A stretch of DNA of 64,000 nucleotides from Chryseobacterium arachidis (GTDB lineage Bacteria > Bacteroidota > Bacteroidia > Flavobacteriales > Weeksellaceae): positions 1 through 64,000 of the forward strand of contig NZ_FQUT01000008.1 in NCBI RefSeq assembly GCF_900129245.1, read 5' to 3'. The position numbers and the translations under genes were made by a program. A model generated the notes under the pieces. That model saw only the letters and a list, made by a program, of their open reading frames with translations, was not told where the DNA came from and did no database searches. Shown here piece by piece: positions 59,456-64,000 of the stretch (the first letter of the stretch is position 1; each line of letters starts with the position of its first letter).

Positions 59456-59863
59456 TTATTCAACTACAATTGTTTTGGTGATCCAGTTATTATCACCGTT
59501 CCAGAATTTAAAAGTATAAGTTCCCGCATGCTGCGGGCTGAAATTTATCTGACTTGCCGCTGTATAAGTACTTTCTGTGCAAGGTCCGTTGGTAATGTAT
59601 TTATAAGCCGTTACCGTTCTGTTCAGGTTGTCGTTATGAATATAATCATAGCCGTAAAACCCCTGACAGTGAGACGGATAAGTAGAATAAGTCTTAATAC
59701 TCTGCACGCTAAAAACGTCCATCGTATCATTAATGATTTTTACACTGTCGATTTTTATTTTATCTACAGATTCTATGGTTTGATAATCGTCGTCATCATT
59801 ACATGAAATAAAAAATAATCCTAAAGCCAATGCAGAAAACCCAATATGGAAAAACTTTTTCAT
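59456..59863 (-). CDS. Short lipoprotein of unknown function
   Basis: A 135-residue lipoprotein (ALALGLFFISCNDDDDY, acylated Cys21 followed by an acidic stretch). The mature part looks like an immunoglobulin-type beta domain ending FSPQHAGTYTFKFWNGDNNWITKTIVVE, with two Cys (SHCQG, GPCTE) possibly bridged. First gene of the lipoprotein-DUF922-AddB unit, although the functional link is not evident. Confidence 0.75.
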   Translation of the reverse strand: MKKFFHIGFSALALGLFFISCNDDDDYQTIESVDKIKIDSVKIINDTMDVFSVQSIKTYSTYPSHCQGFYGYDYIHNDNLNRTVTAYKYITNGPCTESTYTAASQINFSPQHAGTYTFKFWNGDNNWITKTIVVE

Positions 59864-59927
59864 AAGTACAACATTTTGATTATTATTATTAAATTTTCAG
59901 CAAAAATTATTCCTTATATATGTTAAA

Positions 59928-60563
59928 TTAAGAATTAAAATTGCCTTTCGATAGATACACTACTTTTTTTGTATCATAAAATTCTTCATCAAAATAGTTT
60001 TTAAGACTGAAAATTTCACATTTCAATCCGGCAAGCTCTTCGGCAAGATCTCCACCCTTTAAATATAAAATTCCATTATGTTTGGGATTAAACTGTTCTT
60101 TTTCAAATTTGCCTTTCAGCCATCTCAGGAACTCCGGCATCTGGGTAACCGCTCTGCTTACCACAAAATGGAATTTTTCCTTTAATTTCTCTGCTCTCCC
60201 GTGGATGGCAGTCACGTTTTTTAATCCAACTCCTTCTGCTACTGCTTTTACCACTGTTATTTTTTTACCGATAGAATCGATCAGCGTAAATTGAGATTCG
60301 GGAAACAAAATCGCTAAAGGAATTCCCGGAAAACCACCTCCTGTACCGATATCCAAAACTTTTGTTCCCGGTGCAAATTCCATCACTTTTGCAATTCCCA
60401 AAGAGTGTAAAATGTGCTTTTCGTACAGAGATTCCATATCTTTTCTGGAAATCACATTGATTTTTTCGTTCCATTCATTGTATAAATCTTCCAATTTATT
60501 GAACTGATCGATCTGTGTTTCTGTAAGATCCGGAAAGTATTTTAGTAGTAACGTTGTAGACAT
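59928..60563 (-). CDS. rsmG: 16S rRNA (guanine-N7)-methyltransferase RsmG
   Basis: A 211-residue SAM-dependent enzyme that makes m7G527 in 16S rRNA. Motif I is VLDIGTGGGFPGIPLAI; LIDSIGKKITVVKAVA, the HGRAEKL block and FVVSRAVTQMPEFL follow. The N-terminal LYNEWNEKINVISRKD is characteristic. The length is normal. A complete promoter (TTG-N20-TATTTTTG) lies upstream. Confidence 0.96.
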   Translation of the reverse strand: MSTTLLLKYFPDLTETQIDQFNKLEDLYNEWNEKINVISRKDMESLYEKHILHSLGIAKVMEFAPGTKVLDIGTGGGFPGIPLAILFPESQFTLIDSIGKKITVVKAVAEGVGLKNVTAIHGRAEKLKEKFHFVVSRAVTQMPEFLRWLKGKFEKEQFNPKHNGILYLKGGDLAEELAGLKCEIFSLKNYFDEEFYDTKKVVYLSKGNFNS

Positions 60564-60582
60564 GTGAAATATTATAAGAAGG

Positions 60583-60613
60583 CAAAAATAAGTTTTTTAT
60601 CAGCGTAATTCAA
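60583..60613 (-). promoter_or_regulatory. Promoter of rsmG
   Basis: Minus-strand TTG (60611-60613), 20 bp spacer, TATTTTTG (60583-60590), 19 bases before the ATG. Confidence 0.7.
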
Positions 60614-60625
60614 ATCTCAAAAAAT

Positions 60626-60651
60626 AAAAGATTGCCGGGTGACAATCTTTT
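60626..60651 (-). terminator. Terminator of the GLPGLI gene
   Basis: A 9-bp stem AAAAGATTG (60626-60634) / CAATCTTTT (60643-60651) with an 8-nt loop; a T-rich tail follows on the minus strand. Confidence 0.75.
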
Positions 60652-60655
60652 GTGA

Positions 60656-61477
60656 TTAATTTCTTTCGATATAATTGTTGGTTCTTCTTAAACGCCTGGC
60701 AATTTCTTCGTCCAGATTCTTTATTTTTTTCATTTCGTCAAGTCCCACCCTTGCAATAAAGCCATCTTTTAACTGAATATCAGCATTTCCTGTTTGTTTA
60801 TTGATGTTCATGCTTTGAATATCTTCATTGGTGAAGGTAAATCCATTCATTGTTTTTTTATATTCAGCGAATGTCATTTTTTTAGTTGATTTTGGCAAAA
60901 GCGAAAAAATTCCTTTTACTTTTTTAATCTGAATTAAATTGAAAATATGATTATTCTCAGAATCTTTTAAGCTTACCACAAGCCCAGGAAGTCCTGAAAA
61001 TTTGTAAGGACCATCATTCACAGGATAATCTTTACTGAACCATGCTTCCCAAATTCTTCCTTTATAATCTGCCATGGCTTTCCGGCAATTGATATGATTA
61101 ATTATTAAAAACTCTTTTTCAATCTTCCACTTCGGAGTTTCATTTTCAGGAACTGATAAATTGACTGTCTTGAATTTATCATAAAAATTCATTTCTTTTT
61201 TAGAATAATCTTTTTCTACAACATAGCTCAGATTTTGATCATAAGATTTGGCTGAAAGCAGATCTTTATAACTTTTCGTTATCGCATACAGAGAATCTCT
61301 TTCATACTTTACTGCATTATAGAAATACGATTTTTTGCCATTGGTATCAAGATTCATATAATCGGTAACGATGGAATCTTTTTTCTTAACATCAGGCTTC
61401 ATTTTATACTCGTAAACGAAACGGTAATTCTGAGCCGAAACCAGAGAAACAATGAAAAAGAAAAGTAATTTATACAT
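60656..61477 (-). CDS. GLPGLI family protein
   Basis: A 273-residue exported protein (signal peptide LLFFFIVSLVSAQ) containing the family tag FSGLPGLVVSL, preceded by GRIWEAWFSKDYPVNDGPYK. The family is bacteroidete-specific and of unknown function; the fold is thought to be a beta-barrel-like lipocalin. The longer reading from TTG at 61546 is rejected because that TTG is the -33 promoter element. A single-gene unit with promoter and terminator. Confidence 0.9.
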   Translation of the reverse strand: MYKLLFFFIVSLVSAQNYRFVYEYKMKPDVKKKDSIVTDYMNLDTNGKKSYFYNAVKYERDSLYAITKSYKDLLSAKSYDQNLSYVVEKDYSKKEMNFYDKFKTVNLSVPENETPKWKIEKEFLIINHINCRKAMADYKGRIWEAWFSKDYPVNDGPYKFSGLPGLVVSLKDSENNHIFNLIQIKKVKGIFSLLPKSTKKMTFAEYKKTMNGFTFTNEDIQSMNINKQTGNADIQLKDGFIARVGLDEMKKIKNLDEEIARRLRRTNNYIERN

Positions 61478-61515
61478 GATGTAAGGATTAATATTTAAAA
61501 CTTGGCGAATAACTA

Positions 61516-61546
61516 CAAAACTAGTGATAAACTTTAATCTGAACAA
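61516..61546 (-). promoter_or_regulatory. Promoter of the GLPGLI gene
   Basis: Minus-strand TTG (61544-61546), 20 bp spacer, TAGTTTTG (61516-61523), 38 bases before the ATG. Confidence 0.7.
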
Positions 61547-61718
61547 AAGTCTGTAAAGTAATTTACCTTAATTATTAATAGGCAGGAAGTTGGGAGTCGG
61601 GAACCGGAAGAACATTTAGGATAAAAAATAATCTCAAAGTATATAAACTTCCAACTTCAGACACGTATTTTCCGTCAAAAAACATCCCACAAAAATTTTC
61701 CAAAATTAGTTTTTATCA

Positions 61719-61726
61719 TATATTTG
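61719..61726 (+). promoter_or_regulatory. -7 promoter element of the aminotransferase gene
   Basis: TATATTTG, an exact TAnnTTTG match, 29 bases before the ATG. Upstream (61580-61660) is dispersed repeat-like text with GGAAGTTGG and CCAACTTC arms. Confidence 0.55.
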
Positions 61727-61755
61727 TTAAAATAGAAAATATTTAAAATAATTAA

Positions 61756-62949
61756 ATGAATAAACTTTCAGATAGAGTAAATCGACTTGGTTACTCACAG
61801 ACTTTTGTAATGTCTAATAAAGCCAGAGAAATGAAGGCTAACGGAATAGATGTCATCAGTTTAACGCTCGGCGAACCCGATTTTGATGTACCGGACAATA
61901 TAAAACAGGCCGCTTTTGATGCCATCAACGAAAACTACAGTCACTACTCTCCTGTTCCAGGATTTTTAGAATTAAGAGAAGCTATTTCTCACAAACTTAA
62001 AAGAGACAATAATTTAGAATACAAGCCTTCGCAAATCTGTGTTTCAAACGGAGCCAAACAGGCGATCATCAATGTTTTAGCAGCCATTATCAATGATGGG
62101 GATGAAGTTATTCTTCCTAATCCGTATTGGGTAAGCTATGATGAAATGGTAAAAATGATGGGCGGAAATTCTGTCATGCTTCCGACTTCTTATGTTACCG
62201 ATTTTAAAATCACGGCAGAACAATTGGAAGAAGCAATTACAGATAAAACCAAGGCAGTTCTTTTCAGTTCGCCTTGTAATCCTTCCGGTGGATATTATAC
62301 GTATGACGAATTAAAATCCATTGCAAAAGTTATTGCCAAATATCCTCATGTAACGGTAATTTCAGACGAAATCTACGAATACATTAATTACGAAACCAAA
62401 ACGACTTCTATCGCACAGTTTCCTGAAGTTTACGAACAAACAGCCGTAATCAACGGAATGTCTAAAGCGTTTGCGATGACAGGATGGAGAATCGGATACT
62501 CTGCCTGCCCTGAATGGCTGGCAAAAGCATGCGAAAAAGTACAGGGACAGATGACGAGCGGTGCCAATACCGTGGCACAAAGAGCATCCATTACAGCTTT
62601 AAAAGCAGATCCTTCAGAATATAAATACATGATTGATGCCTTCAAAGTAAGAAGAGACCTTGTATATGATCTGATGAAGGAAATCCCGGGGTTCAAAGTG
62701 CTTTTACCAAAGGCGGCCTTCTATTTCTTCCCGGATATTTCTTATTATATCGGAAAAACACTGAACGGAACCGAAATTAAAGATTCTGATGATTTTGCAA
62801 TGTTTTTATTAGAAAATGCTCACGTAGGCTGTGTAGGCGGAGTTTCTTTCGGAAGCCCGGAATGCATCAGATTCTCTTATGCTGCTTCAGAAGAAGAATT
62901 GAGAGAAGCGATGAGAAGAATAAAAGAAGCATTGGAGAAAGCCAGTTAA
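61756..62949 (+). CDS. PLP-dependent aminotransferase, aspartate type (class I)
   Basis: A 397-residue fold-type I aminotransferase. Key blocks: LTLGEPDFDVPDNIK, NGAKQAIINVLAAI, SSPCNPSGGYYTYDEL (substrate-carboxylate Arg partner region), VISDEIYEYINY and the Schiff-base lysine in NGMSKAFAMTGWRIGY. CIRFSYAASEEEL near the end carries the conserved Arg. It probably converts aspartate and 2-oxoglutarate to oxaloacetate and glutamate, though prephenate is also used by some relatives. Confidence 0.93.
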   Translation: MNKLSDRVNRLGYSQTFVMSNKAREMKANGIDVISLTLGEPDFDVPDNIKQAAFDAINENYSHYSPVPGFLELREAISHKLKRDNNLEYKPSQICVSNGAKQAIINVLAAIINDGDEVILPNPYWVSYDEMVKMMGGNSVMLPTSYVTDFKITAEQLEEAITDKTKAVLFSSPCNPSGGYYTYDELKSIAKVIAKYPHVTVISDEIYEYINYETKTTSIAQFPEVYEQTAVINGMSKAFAMTGWRIGYSACPEWLAKACEKVQGQMTSGANTVAQRASITALKADPSEYKYMIDAFKVRRDLVYDLMKEIPGFKVLLPKAAFYFFPDISYYIGKTLNGTEIKDSDDFAMFLLENAHVGCVGGVSFGSPECIRFSYAASEEELREAMRRIKEALEKAS

Positions 62950-62978
62950 GATTTTATCATTCACTTCAATAATAAATC

Positions 62979-63002
62979 AAGCCTGAGTTTGTACTCGGGC
63001 TT
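62979..63002 (+). terminator. Terminator of the aminotransferase gene
   Basis: A 10-bp stem with one mismatch (62979-62988 / 62993-63002), loop TTGT, then T-rich sequence. Confidence 0.8.
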
Positions 63003-63137
63003 TACTTTTTATGATAGATGGAAACTTAATGGATGTTGAAAAAATATTTATTTAATATAATGAAAAGCACGATTTTAAAAGATATTCCCGTCATTTTTAA
63101 TCAAAAACAATTATAGATTTTATTTATCAAAATACAG

Positions 63138-63168
63138 TTGTTTGATAGATGTGATATTTCTATATTTG
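63138..63168 (+). promoter_or_regulatory. Promoter of the peroxiredoxin gene
   Basis: TTG (63138-63140), 20 bp spacer, TATATTTG (63161-63168), 33 bases before the ATG. Both elements are exact consensus matches. Confidence 0.75.
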
Positions 63169-63201
63169 CATCAGAAAATTTAATATAAAAACAAGGAAAT
63201 T

Positions 63202-63834
63202 ATGTCTTTAGTAGGAAAAAAATTCCCGAATGTAACAGTAGATGCAATGTCTGAAATGGGTGATGATCTTAGAATCAACATCTTCCAGGAAGCTACAGAA
63301 AACCAACAAAAAGTAATCTTATTCTGGTATCCGAAAGATTTCACTTTCGTTTGCCCGACTGAGCTTCACGCTTTCCAGGAGGCTTTACCTGAATTTGAAA
63401 AAAGAAACACCAAAGTAATCGGTGCTTCTTGCGATACAAACGAGGTACACTTCGCTTGGTTGAACGTATCAAAGGACAACGGGGGTATCGAAGGGGTAAC
63501 TTACCCACTTTTAGCGGATACTCACAGACAATTGGCAAACATTTTAGGAATTGTAGATCAGGATTTCGAATACAATGAAGAAGGTGAAGAGGTTTTCACT
63601 GGTTCTAACGTAACTTACAGAGCGACTTACCTTATCGACGAAACTGGAAAAATCTTCCACGAGTCTGTAAACGATATGCCTCTTGGTAGAAACGTAAAAG
63701 AATATTTAAGATTAATCGACGCTTACACTCACGTTCAGAAGCACGGTGAAGTTTGCCCTGCAAACTGGGAAGAAGGTAAAGAAGCTATGAAAGCAGACAG
63801 AACTTCTACTGCTGAGTATTTGGCTAAGAACTAA
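63202..63834 (+). CDS. Typical 2-Cys peroxiredoxin (AhpC/Prx1 type)
   Basis: A 210-residue thiol peroxidase that reduces hydrogen and organic peroxides. Peroxidatic C51 lies in DFTFVCPTEL and resolving C185 in HGEVCPANW; R140 in NVTYRATYLID completes the active site. The EEGEEVF insertion and the KADRTSTAEYLAKN end are typical of bacteroidete members. It is a strong-promoter single gene; no AhpF-type reductase is adjacent. Confidence 0.95.
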   Translation: MSLVGKKFPNVTVDAMSEMGDDLRINIFQEATENQQKVILFWYPKDFTFVCPTELHAFQEALPEFEKRNTKVIGASCDTNEVHFAWLNVSKDNGGIEGVTYPLLADTHRQLANILGIVDQDFEYNEEGEEVFTGSNVTYRATYLIDETGKIFHESVNDMPLGRNVKEYLRLIDAYTHVQKHGEVCPANWEEGKEAMKADRTSTAEYLAKN

Positions 63835-63850
63835 TACAATGTGTTAATTT

Positions 63851-63907
63851 GAAAATGAGATAATTTGAAAATTAATCGCATGATTACTTAAGAATTATCT
63901 CATTTTC
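63851..63907. repeat. Long-loop hairpin after the peroxiredoxin gene
   Basis: Perfect 15-nt arms GAAAATGAGATAATT (63851-63865) and complement (63893-63907) around a 27-nt loop. It may end transcription or be a dispersed repeat; the T-run is weak. Confidence 0.6.
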
Positions 63908-63913
63908 TGTTTC

Positions 63914-63932
63914 TAAGAGCATGTTTAAGTTT
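63914..63932. repeat. Probable left end of another MITE-like element
   Basis: TAAGAGCATGTTTAAGTTT matches 16 of 19 positions of the terminal repeat TTAGAG(T/C)CTGTTTAAATTT found at 14331-14540. The window ends before a right end can be seen. Confidence 0.35.
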
Positions 63933-64000
63933 TATTATTTTAAATTCTATATGATTAGCTTTTAGTTTTTCTCAATCAGTTTTTAATATAATTCTCGCTG

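Noticed and set aside
61581..61660. Small RNA or gene in the GGAAGTTGGGAGTCGGGAACCGGAAG region
   Set aside because: Looks like dispersed repeat text also hinted at near 21260; only 8-bp arms and no promoter or terminator.

Overview
The window looks like part of the chromosome of a Chryseobacterium-type flavobacterium (Bacteroidota, Weeksellaceae-like). The DNA is AT-rich. Several genes carry the bacteroidete -7 promoter element TAnnTTTG, some with a TTG 17-23 bp upstream. Protein families point the same way: type IX secretion sorting domains, a GLPGLI protein, a SusC/SusD pair and many short lipoproteins. Genus-level placement is inference from family content. I see no rRNA, tRNA, CRISPR array, prophage or complete insertion sequence.

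Layout. 0.4-3.7 kb: PLP homeostasis protein, a sigma-54 activator without a DNA-binding domain, and a MATE pump. 4.1-10.4 kb: GNAT acetyltransferase, Crp/Fnr regulator, HAD hydrolase, two unknown proteins, an S9 peptidase and DoxX. 10.5-14.3 kb: Era, a fructokinase/LacI pair and a second Crp/Fnr regulator. 14.6-21.7 kb: SMR exporter, T9SS cargo protein, methyltransferase, methionine aminopeptidase, acyl-ACP desaturase, phosphoglycerate mutase and SUI1. 21.8-30.8 kb: leucine-rich-repeat protein, T9SS-exported PhoX-like protein, a tightly coupled four-gene unit (giant PIG-L hydrolase, 34-residue membrane protein, sodium:solute symporter, DUF2911), and a ceramidase-like membrane protein. 31-40.7 kb: unknown protein, TPR protein, large di-heme peroxidase, nucleoside phosphorylase, YadA-head-like protein, stress-type helical protein, FabI and two lipoproteins.

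From 40.8 to 54.8 kb lies a polysaccharide utilisation locus: SusC, SusD, a glycan-binding lipoprotein, GH30, GH3, GH16 and a second GH30, with an MFS transporter and a Nudix-type (NrtR/AraR-like) regulator divergently transcribed. The enzymes suggest beta-1,6/beta-1,3-glucan, such as fungal or algal wall glucan. Outer-membrane capture, surface cleavage, periplasmic trimming, inner-membrane uptake and sugar sensing are all encoded together.

From 55 to 64 kb: glutaryl-CoA-type dehydrogenase, an operon with an AddB-like nuclease, RsmG, GLPGLI protein, aspartate-type aminotransferase and a 2-Cys peroxiredoxin. Non-coding DNA is rich in small dispersed palindromic elements. There are two copies of a ~200 bp MITE-like element 20.7 kb apart, a second element with related ends, a TTTTAACGCAAAG family, GTCATTCC-type REPs and two GC-rich perfect hairpins between convergent genes.
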